Below, piece by piece: positions 42,663-50,579 of a stretch of DNA of 57,023 bases (positions are counted from its first letter, which is position 1; the number at the start of each line of letters is the position of its first letter). The position numbers were made by a program, and so were the translations under genes. Origin of the DNA: a virus. The DNA lies in IMG/VR virus record IMGVR_UViG_3300042691_023629, positions 1 to 57,023 of that record, one strand, 5' to 3'. The notes beneath the pieces are model-generated. The model had not been told where the DNA came from. It saw only the letters and a program-made list of their open reading frames with translations, and ran no database searches.

Positions 42663-42826
42663 TTGTACCCTCCCGCTTTGTTGTGGCAGTCATTGCACTT
42701 GATGCGAGGCTTGCGCTGATAGATGTTCTCCACTGCACGGATCTTGGAGCAGTATTGACATATCACCGTGCGGGTGGCGTTCCAATAGCCATCCGATGTG
42801 GCCCTACTGAGTTTGCTCTTGCTCAT
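42659..42826 (-). CDS. Zinc-ribbon micro-protein B, 55 residues
   Basis: GGAGGAC before ATG 42826 decides the start. VICQYCSKIRAV and IKCNDCHNKAGG form a four-cysteine ribbon; the intervening part is basic. It is the paralogue of the following 49-residue protein. Both could be host-regulator or DNA-binding accessory proteins. Confidence 0.76.
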   Translation of the reverse strand: MSKSKLSRATSDGYWNATRTVICQYCSKIRAVENIYQRKPRIKCNDCHNKAGGYK

Positions 42827-43020
42827 GTGTCGTCCTCCAAGATGTTGTTGCACAACTCGTCTGCGATGCCCTCATCCAAGAACTGCCGGACAATGATGCA
42901 GGCACGGTGGCGTTCAGCCTGCACTGCACCTTCAAGCTCGCTGCGATAGAACTCAACCTGCTTCTCAAGGCTGAATACTTCTGCCTCAAGCTGGCCGTAT
43001 GTTTTAACTCTGATTGTCAT
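42823..43020 (-). CDS. Coiled-coil EACA-like protein, 65 residues
   Basis: An ATGA overlap couples it to the zinc-ribbon gene. The helix YGQLEAEVFSLEKQVEFYRS is a clear coiled coil, followed by QAERHRACIIVRQFLDEG, a degenerate version of the EACA helix. Its start lies inside the previous gene by 17 bases. Likely an oligomerising accessory protein. Confidence 0.78.
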   Translation of the reverse strand: MTIRVKTYGQLEAEVFSLEKQVEFYRSELEGAVQAERHRACIIVRQFLDEGIADELCNNILEDDT

Positions 43021-43339
43021 CTGCGTTCTCCTCAGCAGGTTTGCGTGAACGGTAGCGGCGCATGTAGCCCCGCATGTAGGTGCGTCTGCGCTCTGTCAGC
43101 GCAGCTTCGATCTGCTTCTTCTCTTGGTACTCAGCCTTGCGGCGATAGCTGATAACGTCTTTGCGCAACGCAACCCACTCAGCTCGGGTCGGCATGTTGC
43201 GGATGCCAGTGGTCAGCACGAACACGCTCGGCGGCTCGGTCACGCCTCGGCGGAAATTCCATGTCATCTGTTTGGACAGGCTGTTCCAGCCACTGCCCAT
43301 GTCAGCCAACAGTTGCACGACCAGCTCGCGGTTCTTCAT
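43004..43339 (-). CDS. Basic protein after DNA polymerase, 111 residues
   Basis: GGAGGTGGCGGG precedes ATG 43339, which overlaps the polymerase stop. The first half resembles a winged-helix domain (VVQLLADMGSGWNSLSKQMT) and the second half is highly basic (RRRTYMRGYMRRYRSRKP). Possibly a DNA- or RNA-binding helper of the polymerase, but I recognise no family. Confidence 0.76.
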   Translation of the reverse strand: MKNRELVVQLLADMGSGWNSLSKQMTWNFRRGVTEPPSVFVLTTGIRNMPTRAEWVALRKDVISYRRKAEYQEKKQIEAALTERRRTYMRGYMRRYRSRKPAEENADDNQS

Positions 43340-45180
43340 CCCGCCACCTCCTTGAGATCGCCCCACGACGGGCCGACCTTGGCGTCAACCGGGAACTTGA
43401 TCGGCAGGTCCACACCCCACGCACGGCGGTAGGGAAGGTTGGACAACAGGTGGCGAATCTCCGCCACTGCGCGATCTGCGTGAGCGTCGGGCACCACGAC
43501 GAACAGGCCGTCATGCAACTCAAAGTAAAACCGCCCGTTCACTTTCGGTAAGTAGTTGCGGAGCACTGCGAGCGCCAGATACTTCTGGTCTGCGCCCACA
43601 CCTTGAATCGGGAAGTTGATTGATGTGGACTCGACCATCCACAGGTTGTCGCGGTTGTGGGTGAACGGGGCCAACTGCACACGCCTTCCTGCCAACGTCT
43701 CTACGTAGCCGTACTTCTTGGCTTTGTAGATCTGCCTGCTCCAGTAGGTCGGCACCCGGGTGTACGTGTTGAGGTAGGTGGCATGTATCGCCGCTGCCTG
43801 CGGCTCAGTCATGTCCAGCGAGTAGTTGGTCCGTGCGACCGTGCGCAGGGTCGGCGGGCTGGTGCGGTATTGCAGCGACAGGTTCGCCACCTTGCCAAGC
43901 TGCCGTTTGTTCTTCGCTGCCTTGTCACCACTGGCAACCGTGGCGCACAACAGCTTGTAGCCCATGTTCGCGATCTTCGCGCCCATGTAGGAGTGCGCGT
44001 CCTCGCCCGGCATGCACAGGTTGAGCATGGTCTCGTCGCCGGACTCCACTGCCATCCAGCGGAACTCCTGACCGGCGAAGTCGAACTCCAGTAACTTGTA
44101 TCCAGCAGGTGGTGAGACAAGCCGCCGGAACGCCGGGTCGCGCTTCCACTGGTGGAGCGCCACGCCCGTGGGCCGCTCGTCCTTACCCTTGCCCTGCTTG
44201 GAGTAGTAGGTCATTCGGCCCGTGTAGGTGCCGTAAATCTTGGCCTGCGGTCGAGTGCAGCCGTCGCCGTTGTACTCGACGGACTCTAGCGTGGCGGTGA
44301 CGAACTTGGTCCGGTTGCCGGTGGCCTCCCGGTAGTCACGCACCAGCGCTGCGCGTGGGTCGGACAGGCTCAGCTCGTGGAGAACGTGTTTGTCGGTGGA
44401 TGCGCTGCCCTTGTCGGTGACCTTGTTGATCGGCAGATTCCACGTATCGAACAGTAGCGTGGAAAGCTGTTTGGGTGACGCGAGCAGCTCTGGCGAGATC
44501 TCGGGTTGGTCGAGCTTGAGGGTGACGAACGCCACGCTGGCGGTCTGCTGCAAGGCAGCATCCAGCTCGTTGGCTGCCTCGGTGTTGACGGTGAGCCCCT
44601 GCACGACAGTCTCTGCGACCATCGGGATGCAGCTCGACTCGATAAGCATGGCGCCTTTCTGCTCACCCAGCCGCTCCAGAAACATCTCTGCAAGCTGAAG
44701 GGTGAACGCCGCGTCCCGCTTGTTGTAGATCAGCAGGTCTTCGTTGACCACGCCGAAGTCCACACCGTCCTCGTAGCCCGCATGCTCGGGGAGGAACTCG
44801 GCCACAGCAGCCTTGAGGCCGTAGCTCTTGGGCTGCTCCACGCACGATGGTGCGGATGTCAGGTGCCGCCACATCAGCATCGCGTCCAGCCACTTGTTGG
44901 CAAACACCTCTTCGCGCAGGCCCAGTGCGATCAACCACGCCACATCGAACGGGGCGTTCCACGCCACGATGTGAGCGCCTTGCTCGGCGGCAGAAAGAAG
45001 CAGCTTGCGGAGGTCATCGACGGTGGGGTTCAAGCTGCCGTCAGTTAGCAACTCGTCGCCTTGTCTGGTTGCGATGGCGTAGCTAGTCAGCCAGCCGTTG
45101 TTAGTAAGTGCTCGGTAGGGTTGCAGTGCGTACTCGCGCAACGTCCCGAACGTCTCCACATCAAATGATATGAGCTTCAT
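43336..45180 (-). CDS. DNA polymerase, family A
   Basis: 614 residues. The N-terminal FDVETFG (Asp7/Glu9) starts a 3'-5' exonuclease domain, with NAPFDVAWL as Exo II. The polymerase domain shows motif A EFDFAGQEFRWMA (Asp367), motif B KVANLSLQYRTS and motif C ELHDGLFVVV. In motif C the usual His-Asp-Glu is His-Asp-Gly, and motif A has Ala-Gly where most have Ser-Gln-Ile, so the branch is divergent. It replicates the phage genome together with the primase-helicase. A perfect GGTTATCC palindrome sits 21 bases upstream, and a leftward terminator lies just beyond it. Confidence 0.93.
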   Translation of the reverse strand: MKLISFDVETFGTLREYALQPYRALTNNGWLTSYAIATRQGDELLTDGSLNPTVDDLRKLLLSAAEQGAHIVAWNAPFDVAWLIALGLREEVFANKWLDAMLMWRHLTSAPSCVEQPKSYGLKAAVAEFLPEHAGYEDGVDFGVVNEDLLIYNKRDAAFTLQLAEMFLERLGEQKGAMLIESSCIPMVAETVVQGLTVNTEAANELDAALQQTASVAFVTLKLDQPEISPELLASPKQLSTLLFDTWNLPINKVTDKGSASTDKHVLHELSLSDPRAALVRDYREATGNRTKFVTATLESVEYNGDGCTRPQAKIYGTYTGRMTYYSKQGKGKDERPTGVALHQWKRDPAFRRLVSPPAGYKLLEFDFAGQEFRWMAVESGDETMLNLCMPGEDAHSYMGAKIANMGYKLLCATVASGDKAAKNKRQLGKVANLSLQYRTSPPTLRTVARTNYSLDMTEPQAAAIHATYLNTYTRVPTYWSRQIYKAKKYGYVETLAGRRVQLAPFTHNRDNLWMVESTSINFPIQGVGADQKYLALAVLRNYLPKVNGRFYFELHDGLFVVVPDAHADRAVAEIRHLLSNLPYRRAWGVDLPIKFPVDAKVGPSWGDLKEVAG

Positions 45181-45200
45181 GGTTTAGGTCCGCTGGAGGG

Positions 45201-45218
45201 GGTTATCCCGGGATAACC
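45201..45218. repeat. GGTTATCC palindrome, copy 3 (perfect)
   Basis: Perfect copy, 21 bases upstream of the DNA polymerase start, in a 288-base gap with several hairpins. Confidence 0.95.
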
Positions 45219-45221
45219 CGG

Positions 45222-45254
45222 TGAAAGAAAAGCCGGTGTTTTGCGTCCACCGGC
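45222..45254 (-). terminator. Leftward terminator upstream of DNA polymerase
   Basis: Minus strand: GCCGGTG, nine-base loop, CACCGGC, then TTTTCTTTC. It would end or attenuate transcription coming from the VWA/MoxR operon just before the polymerase gene. Seven-bp stem, so moderate strength. Confidence 0.65.
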
Positions 45255-45339
45255 ACGACGGTGTGCCCCTGCATATTGGCCCGGACCTAACCGTAGGAGG
45301 CCATGACATGACACACAGCAGGGATACGACGCCTCTAAT

Positions 45340-45461
45340 CCTGCATTGGCGTTGCAGGGAAACATGACGAACCCTGCGCTTGTAAACATACGGTTTACCT
45401 GCGCAGGGTTCAAGGTCGTGTGCGCCGACAGCCCAGATATTGTCGGTCCGATACGCACACC
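45340..45461. ncRNA. Hairpin-dense gap, possible structured RNA
   Basis: This part of the gap 45181-45468 holds three nested or adjacent inverted repeats. CCTGCA/TGCAGG is at 45340-45358. A 19-base pair of arms with two mismatches and a five-base loop is at 45369-45411 (GAACCCTGCGC... with ...GCGCAGGGTTC). A two-tier stem is at 45418-45460 (GTGTGCG/CGCACAC outside, CCGACA/TGTCGG inside). No gene fits. It could be a regulatory RNA, a long leader with attenuation or a protein-binding locus; the strand is unknown. Confidence 0.45.
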
Positions 45462-45468
45462 GTCGCCC

Positions 45469-46257
45469 TTACTTCTTCTCAACCACGACGAAGCATCCCA
45501 GCGAGTGCCGGATCTGGTCGCGGAACGGCTGGTAGGTAGTCATGAACACGTGCTCCAGCGAACGCTTGCCAGCCCAGAACTCGTCACGCTGCCACTGTCG
45601 GAGGTGTTTCCACGTGAACTCGTTGAAGATCCGCATCACCACCTCGTTGCCGTAGTCCTCGTCCGTGATGATCTGCTGTAACCCACGGGTGGTGAGCCCG
45701 GACAGTCGCTCTCCCAATGCCTCACGGTGAGCAGGTCCAACCCAGTCGAAGGCACCGATCCTCGACCGCAACCGCCAGCCGCGCTGATACCTGCGCAGCA
45801 GTCTGTCCCACTCGGAGGCAGGCTCAGCAACACGTTGTCGCACCGGGTCGCCCTTGGGGTTCAGGCACTCGCCGCTCAGCATGTCGAACCGCTGCCCGGC
45901 AAATGCGTAGGACTGCGTGTTCATGCAGTCACGAAGCTCCTGCCAGCTGTAGTTATTGGGTAGGGCGGCCTGCAGCCACGGTCGCATCACTACCCGGTAC
46001 TTGCTTGGGGCGCGGTAGTGGAGGATTAGCCCGAACAGGGTGTTCAGCACAGTGCCTGCGCCGCCGCTCGGGACCGTGCGCAACACCAACGTGTTGTCAG
46101 GATGTATCTCGCACAACGTCTCGCCGTACCTGCGCAGGATGTACCGCTCTCCGTCTCGGAACACACGGCTTGTGCTGACCGGCCTGCCTTCGTGCGGCTT
46201 GCGAGCCTTCCTGAAGAAGGCCGCAACGTCGGAGTAACTGCGGAACTTGCACCTCAT
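45469..46257 (-). CDS. Unrecognised basic protein, 262 residues
   Basis: ATG 46257 lies two bases after the stop of the upstream gene. The protein is Arg- and Trp-rich, has an N-terminal FRSYSDVAAFFRKARKPHEG and a later HLRQWQRDEFWAGKRS, and shows a mixed alpha/beta pattern with several Arg-Trp pairs. There are no zinc, Walker or nuclease motifs that I can name. It is the last gene of the MoxR/VWA operon before the gap upstream of the polymerase. Confidence 0.75.
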   Translation of the reverse strand: MRCKFRSYSDVAAFFRKARKPHEGRPVSTSRVFRDGERYILRRYGETLCEIHPDNTLVLRTVPSGGAGTVLNTLFGLILHYRAPSKYRVVMRPWLQAALPNNYSWQELRDCMNTQSYAFAGQRFDMLSGECLNPKGDPVRQRVAEPASEWDRLLRRYQRGWRLRSRIGAFDWVGPAHREALGERLSGLTTRGLQQIITDEDYGNEVVMRIFNEFTWKHLRQWQRDEFWAGKRSLEHVFMTTYQPFRDQIRHSLGCFVVVEKK

Positions 46258-46259
46258 GG

Positions 46260-46904
46260 TCAGATCCCCCCGTTCACGATCTTGGCGGTGACAAGGCCGA
46301 CGTTCAGCGACTGCACATCGATGGCAAGCTCGTCCTTCACGCGCTCGGCGGTCTTACGCTCGGACACCTCGTTGTGCTTGTCCTTGAACTCCTGCGGAAC
46401 AAGTTCCCAGATACCCGGCCACACACTGAGCGCCTGCTTCAGCGTCGAGCAGTTGCGCACCACCTTGCGGACCTGCTCGATGAACGCCGTCGCCTCGGCG
46501 TTAAGCTCGCGCTTCTCCTTCTTGATGTTCTTGAAGAACTCGATCTCGGCGGCGAACATCTCTGTGTCAGGGCTGGTCCCTTCGCGCACGTTGATGCTGT
46601 TGACGATTACATGTGGCAGTTGAATGCTGGGGGTCGGCACATGCTCGGTGTGAATCAGGTTGCTGGCGCTGTCCATGAGCCGGAAGTTCGTGAAGCTGGT
46701 GGTCGTGGACCAGCCCAGTGCCTTCATGCTGTTCAGCGTGTTGCGCCGGTTGGGGTCAGCGTCGAGCCAGCGGTCGAGGAGTTTCCCCGGTGCCCAGTTC
46801 TCGGGGCGGGCGCTGTCGAGCGCGTTGTCGCGCTTGGTGAAGAGGGCTCTGGCGTTGCCCAAGATGCGCTCGGCCAGATCGTTCGAGATGCGTACAGTTG
46901 CCAT
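46260..46904 (-). CDS. Unrecognised protein, 214 residues
   Basis: GGAG precedes ATG 46904 at good distance, with a palindrome copy 18 bases upstream. The N-terminus MATVRISNDLAERILGNARA resembles the opening helix of some phage nucleotide-modification-associated (Nmad5-like) proteins, but the match is weak. The C-terminal half is a long charged helix (IKKEKRELNAEATAFIEQV). I leave the function open. Confidence 0.75.
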   Translation of the reverse strand: MATVRISNDLAERILGNARALFTKRDNALDSARPENWAPGKLLDRWLDADPNRRNTLNSMKALGWSTTTSFTNFRLMDSASNLIHTEHVPTPSIQLPHVIVNSINVREGTSPDTEMFAAEIEFFKNIKKEKRELNAEATAFIEQVRKVVRNCSTLKQALSVWPGIWELVPQEFKDKHNEVSERKTAERVKDELAIDVQSLNVGLVTAKIVNGGI

Positions 46905-46921
46905 GACATGTTCTCCGTATC

Positions 46922-46939
46922 GGTTATCCCGGGATAACC
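46922..46939. repeat. GGTTATCC palindrome, copy 4 (perfect)
   Basis: Perfect copy 18 bases upstream of the 214-residue gene and 15 bases after the stop of the 96-residue gene. Confidence 0.95.
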
Positions 46940-46953
46940 CGGGCAGGTTTGGT

Positions 46954-47244
46954 TCAGACGTTAAGGATCATCTTCAGTGCAGCTTTCGCCGCATCAGCTG
47001 TTGCGAAGGAACCTTTCAGTGCCTTCGGCGGGTACAGTCGGTCGTCGGAACGCGAGGCCAGCAGTGACTCCACTGGCCCCCTGTCCACGATGACCCACCG
47101 CATGCGTCGTGACTTGTCTGCCACAACACGTTCTGCAAAGAACCGGATGTTGCCGTTGTACTGCCACTGCTCGTTGCCGTCGCTGTAACGTACGAACATC
47201 CACCCGTCTCCGTGATCAGTGCGCTCGGTGATCGTTGATCCCAT
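46954..47244 (-). CDS. Small protein, 96 residues
   Basis: ATG 47244 is five bases after the stop of the upstream gene, with GGAG inside that gene. The product has a beta-rich N-terminal half (DGWMFVRYSDGNEQWQYNGN) and a C-terminal helix with TADAAKAALKMIL, like a small domain that binds a partner. No family is recognised. Confidence 0.74.
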   Translation of the reverse strand: MGSTITERTDHGDGWMFVRYSDGNEQWQYNGNIRFFAERVVADKSRRMRWVIVDRGPVESLLASRSDDRLYPPKALKGSFATADAAKAALKMILNV

Positions 47245-47250
47245 GGCCCA

Positions 47251-48126
47251 TCACTCCGCGTAGAACGCAGACATCTTGGACATGATGTCCGCCATGGCCG
47301 ACGCTGTAGCGGCGCGAGTGTGTCCCGGCTGGCGCAGCACCTCGGGTGTGTGAGCGCAGAGCGAACTGCGCAACTCCTCGGTGAGTGCGGCAAGCGTGGG
47401 ATCGTCAGTGATGTTGAGGTTGGGCAACACGCGCACAAGCTCCCGGGCGTTCTCCACCAACGTGTCGTGGAACTTGTTGCTCGGGTCAGCGAGCCGCTCG
47501 TGTGCGTGTTTGGCCGTGTCGTACAGGCGTTTCCACACACTCTGCATGGCATCGACGTACTGTGCCCGCATGCCAGACTCCAGCTCCTCGCGCAGCTCGG
47601 CTGTCGCCGCTGCCACCGCTGCCGCCTCACTATCGTTGGCAGCCTCGATGATGATGCTGCTCGCGTCAGGCAGTGGCCGGAACCGTATGTCGATGGAGAA
47701 CTTCCGCTCCATCTCCTCGGGCGACGGGTAGTCGGCTGGGTTGTACAGACCGTTCATGGTCTGCGCTGCGTTCGCCGCCAGCTGCGGGTACATGTTGAGG
47801 AACACACGCACGGTGTCACGCCACTGGTTGATCATCGGACGGATGGTCGTGCTGAAGTCCATGTACGCCGCTGACTTGAGCACCTGCCCGCCGTGCTCCC
47901 ACGGTGCGGTGTTCTCGTAGTAGTAGGTGCGGATCTCGCCCGTCATGGAGTGGACGCGATCCAACTCCTTGGCGAGCGGCAGCAAGGCCTTGTGGACGGA
48001 TGCGATCTCGGACGGTGTGCCGTGCTTGGCAGCAAGTTGCGCAGTCTCGCGCTTGTCTTTCTTGCGGCCAGCCCACTGCGAGACGTTGAGCGAGCACACG
48101 AGAAGGCGAGTGTTGAACGTAGACAT
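47251..48126 (-). CDS. Partner of the MoxR-VWA pair (DUF3150-like)
   Basis: 291 residues, mainly helical. The opening LVCSLNVSQWAGRKKDKRET matches, as far as I can tell by eye, DUF3150-type proteins that travel with MoxR ATPases and VWA proteins. Residues 170-215 form a coiled coil rich in Ala and Glu. A palindrome copy is 37 bases upstream. It probably belongs to one complex with the two genes encoded just before it. The family call is tentative; the operon link is seen directly. Confidence 0.72.
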   Translation of the reverse strand: MSTFNTRLLVCSLNVSQWAGRKKDKRETAQLAAKHGTPSEIASVHKALLPLAKELDRVHSMTGEIRTYYYENTAPWEHGGQVLKSAAYMDFSTTIRPMINQWRDTVRVFLNMYPQLAANAAQTMNGLYNPADYPSPEEMERKFSIDIRFRPLPDASSIIIEAANDSEAAAVAAATAELREELESGMRAQYVDAMQSVWKRLYDTAKHAHERLADPSNKFHDTLVENARELVRVLPNLNITDDPTLAALTEELRSSLCAHTPEVLRQPGHTRAATASAMADIMSKMSAFYAE

Positions 48127-48162
48127 GTTTGCTTCTCCGGTTAGGTTAGGTAAGAGAGTCAG

Positions 48163-48180
48163 GGTTATCCCGGGATAACC
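48163..48180. repeat. GGTTATCC palindrome, copy 5 (perfect)
   Basis: Perfect copy between the VWA-metallopeptidase stop and the 291-residue gene, 37 bases before its start. Confidence 0.95.
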
Positions 48181-48186
48181 GGCTCA

Positions 48187-49359
48187 TCAGAGCCGGTCGC
48201 TCATGATCACGACCTCACCCCATGGGGCGGTGCCGGGATCGGTCGAAACCCACAGCACCGGGAAGTGCGGCGCGGGTCCGAAGTCAGAGCAGCACAGGTC
48301 CGTGAGGAACACTGCCGCTGCGGGGTCGATGTCGTGGTCATACAGCCACTCGATGCACGGCGAGAACCGTGTGCCGCCACCGCCGTGAGGCTTGAGGAAC
48401 ACCGTGTCGTCGGGCAGGAACATGTCGTGGTGACAGACGTCGGAGTCGAAGTAGACAACGTGCAGCACGGACGGTGCGCAGTCCTGATGCAACGCCTTCA
48501 CCTCGGCGGCGAACAGGTCGAGTTCCTTCTGTCCGATAGACCCCGAACAGTCGATGAACATCACCATCACGCCCAGCTTCTCGCCTGCCAGCGATGGCAA
48601 GTACAGGTCGTCGCCCAGCCAGCGTCGCTTGGGTCTGGCCCAACTTGTTTCTGAGCGAGCGCGCACTGTCCAGAACCGTCGCATGACGTCAGCCCATGAC
48701 ACCTTGGGTTTGAGCGCGGCATCGACCAGTCGCTGCACACCAGCGGACAGTTTCCCCATCATCTTGGCGGCCTGTGCTGCCTGCGCGACCCTGACCTTCA
48801 TCTCCTGCTCGGCCTGCTCACGCTGTGCCGGGTCGCCGGGTGCGTCACGGCACTCGTCCATGGGATCGCCGTGGTCGCCACCGCCACCGCCGTTCTGCTC
48901 GGGCAGCAGGTCGTACACGCCCTCGGACGTGCCACCCCCACTGGCAACAAGTTGTGGATCGTGCAGTCCACCCTTGGGTATCTTGCCGATGGCCTCCTTC
49001 ACCAACAGGTCGTTGATGATGTAGTCACCAGCTTGGTTCCACCGCCGCATGTCACGCTCACCACGCCGAAACATGTGCTGGAACATGCAGTGCCCGACCT
49101 CGTGACAGAGCACGAACTTCAGCTCGTCCATGGTCTGCTCCAAGACGAAGTGGACGTTGTAGAAGAACGTCTCCCCGTCGGTCGCCATGGTCTTCACCGT
49201 GTCGTCGCGCACCATGGGCAGGTTGACCAAGAGCGTGGCGAAGAACGGCTGCTCCAAGATGAGCGCAGCTTTGGACTTGCCAAGGCGGGTGAGCGCCTCG
49301 CGGGCCTGCTCCGGCGTAGGTGCCGGAGGCTTGGGTTGGATGGGCATAACAGATGTCAT
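48187..49359 (-). CDS. VWA-domain metallopeptidase-like protein
   Basis: 390 residues from ATG 49359 (GAGGA seven bases upstream). The N-terminal half contains LCHEVGHCMFQH, a HExxH zinc-peptidase site (His86, Glu87, His90). A Gly-rich linker with GGGGGDHGD follows. The C-terminal half is a von Willebrand A domain with the metal-adhesion motif FIDCSGSIG (D-x-S-G-S), GGGTRF (Thr) and LTDLCCSD (Asp). This fusion matches the DUF2201-type partners of MoxR ATPases, thought to act as chaperone or remodelling complexes. The gene is directly next to the MoxR gene. Confidence 0.9.
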   Translation of the reverse strand: MTSVMPIQPKPPAPTPEQAREALTRLGKSKAALILEQPFFATLLVNLPMVRDDTVKTMATDGETFFYNVHFVLEQTMDELKFVLCHEVGHCMFQHMFRRGERDMRRWNQAGDYIINDLLVKEAIGKIPKGGLHDPQLVASGGGTSEGVYDLLPEQNGGGGGDHGDPMDECRDAPGDPAQREQAEQEMKVRVAQAAQAAKMMGKLSAGVQRLVDAALKPKVSWADVMRRFWTVRARSETSWARPKRRWLGDDLYLPSLAGEKLGVMVMFIDCSGSIGQKELDLFAAEVKALHQDCAPSVLHVVYFDSDVCHHDMFLPDDTVFLKPHGGGGTRFSPCIEWLYDHDIDPAAAVFLTDLCCSDFGPAPHFPVLWVSTDPGTAPWGEVVIMSDRL

Positions 49360-49385
49360 GTTGATGTCCTCGTTAGGTAGTAGGG

Positions 49386-49403
49386 GGTTATCCCGGGATA
49401 ACG
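49386..49403. repeat. GGTTATCC palindrome, copy 6 (one mismatch)
   Basis: Reads GGTTATCCCGGGATAACG; the last base breaks the outermost pair. It lies 27 bases upstream of the VWA gene and directly after the MoxR stop. Confidence 0.9.
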
Positions 49404-49405
49404 TG

Positions 49406-50416
49406 TTACAGCAGCACCTTGCTGCCAGCACCAGAAGCCCACTTGATGAAGGCCTTGGTGTTCTGCACTTCCTTGTTGCGACGGATGCTGTCGCGGATGG
49501 TGAGCACCATGTACTCGGGTGCCATGCGCTCGGCGACCGTGCAGATCCGCTCGAAATTGTCGGGAGTCGCACGTTGTGCGATGGCACCCGCCAGTGCGTA
49601 ACACGTTGCCGGGTCGGTCGGCAGGTCGTGGTTCGTCGGGTTCATGAGAACGACGTCGGGGTTGGGCAGCTTGCGGAAGATGCGCAGGAACCCAAGGAAC
49701 TCGGCAGCCGCGCCCTCGCCAACGTCACCCTTCAGGGTTTCGAACTCGGCCTCGGGCGGCACGGTGCCAAGGGACGCGCCGACACCCTGCACCCAACCAC
49801 GTGGGGTCGGGTTCTTCTCGCGCTGCGGGTCGAAGTCCAGCAACAAGTTAGGACGGAACCGGATGAACGAGATCACCTCCACGGGTGTGCCCGCCTCCAT
49901 GGCGAAGCCGCACCAGTCATCGAGCGACACCTCGTACTCGTACTCGGTGAGGCGGTCCTTGAGGTGCGACAGCATGCGGTTAGCACCCGCACGATCAGAC
50001 GCACGGTTACCCGTGGCGACGATCATCCAGCCGGGCTTGATGCGGTGCCCGTGGATATCACGGGCCTGCACCATGTTTGCCAAGATCTTCTGCTCGGAGT
50101 TGCCAGCCTGCGGCAACTCGTCGATGACCAGCACACCCTCGTCGGGGCAGTCGCTGCCCACCAGCGGGAACTTCGCGCTGGATACGACGAAGTTGATGTC
50201 TGCGCGGTCGGCGGACACCACGGGCATGCCGTAGTCCTCGGGCTGCATGAGCGGCGCGTGGAGTACGCGGCACTCGACCCCCAGACGCTTGGCAACCTGT
50301 TGGGTCACCTCGGTCTTGCCGCACCCGGGCGGACCCGAAATGAAGCTGGAGCGGTTGCGGGTGGCAGGGGTCGCGTAGCGGGCTGCCAGTGTGTCGATAA
50401 GCAATGAAGGACGCAT
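49406..50416 (-). CDS. MoxR-family AAA+ ATPase
   Basis: 336 residues. Walker A GPPGCGKT (28-35), Walker B GVLVIDE (Asp99/Glu100), sensor 1 VATGNR and the MoxR-like middle are all present. MoxR ATPases work with VWA proteins to mature or dismantle protein complexes; here the VWA partner follows immediately. The start has GGAG and a palindrome copy 29 bases upstream, behind a strong leftward promoter at 50515-50544. A phage role could be host takeover, replisome remodelling or virion maturation. Confidence 0.92.
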   Translation of the reverse strand: MRPSLLIDTLAARYATPATRNRSSFISGPPGCGKTEVTQQVAKRLGVECRVLHAPLMQPEDYGMPVVSADRADINFVVSSAKFPLVGSDCPDEGVLVIDELPQAGNSEQKILANMVQARDIHGHRIKPGWMIVATGNRASDRAGANRMLSHLKDRLTEYEYEVSLDDWCGFAMEAGTPVEVISFIRFRPNLLLDFDPQREKNPTPRGWVQGVGASLGTVPPEAEFETLKGDVGEGAAAEFLGFLRIFRKLPNPDVVLMNPTNHDLPTDPATCYALAGAIAQRATPDNFERICTVAERMAPEYMVLTIRDSIRRNKEVQNTKAFIKWASGAGSKVLL

Positions 50417-50444
50417 GTTTTCAATCTCCGGTTAAGTAGGTCAG

Positions 50445-50462
50445 GGTTATCCCGGGATAACC
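50445..50462. repeat. GGTTATCC palindrome, copy 7 (perfect)
   Basis: Perfect copy in the leader of the MoxR gene, between its promoter and its start. Confidence 0.95.
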
Positions 50463-50514
50463 GTCCCGGGGCGGGTGTTAGCACTCAGGAGGGATTTCCC
50501 AAATGCGCAAGCGC

Positions 50515-50544
50515 ATTATAACATGTTGTTAGCATGTACCGCAA
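50515..50544 (-). promoter_or_regulatory. Leftward promoter for MoxR operon with GCTAAC operator
   Basis: Minus strand: TTGCGG (50539-50544), 18-base spacer, TATAAT (50515-50520). The spacer contains ACATGCTAACAACATGT, itself a partial palindrome. A second GTTAGCA lies just upstream at 50545-50551. The 27 bases at 50511-50537 recur exactly at 52746-52772, so the element is duplicated. Confidence 0.82.
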
Positions 50545-50579
50545 GTTAGCATACAGTTGATCAGGTGCTTACGGTTATC

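Noticed and set aside
45177-45482. Leftward frame of 101 codons upstream of the polymerase
   Set aside because: It spans the terminator, palindrome and long hairpins and has no start signal; I treat the gap as non-coding.
49187-50407. Rightward open frame of 406 codons
   Set aside because: It is antisense to the motif-bearing MoxR and VWA genes; no ribosome-binding site and no recognisable domain.
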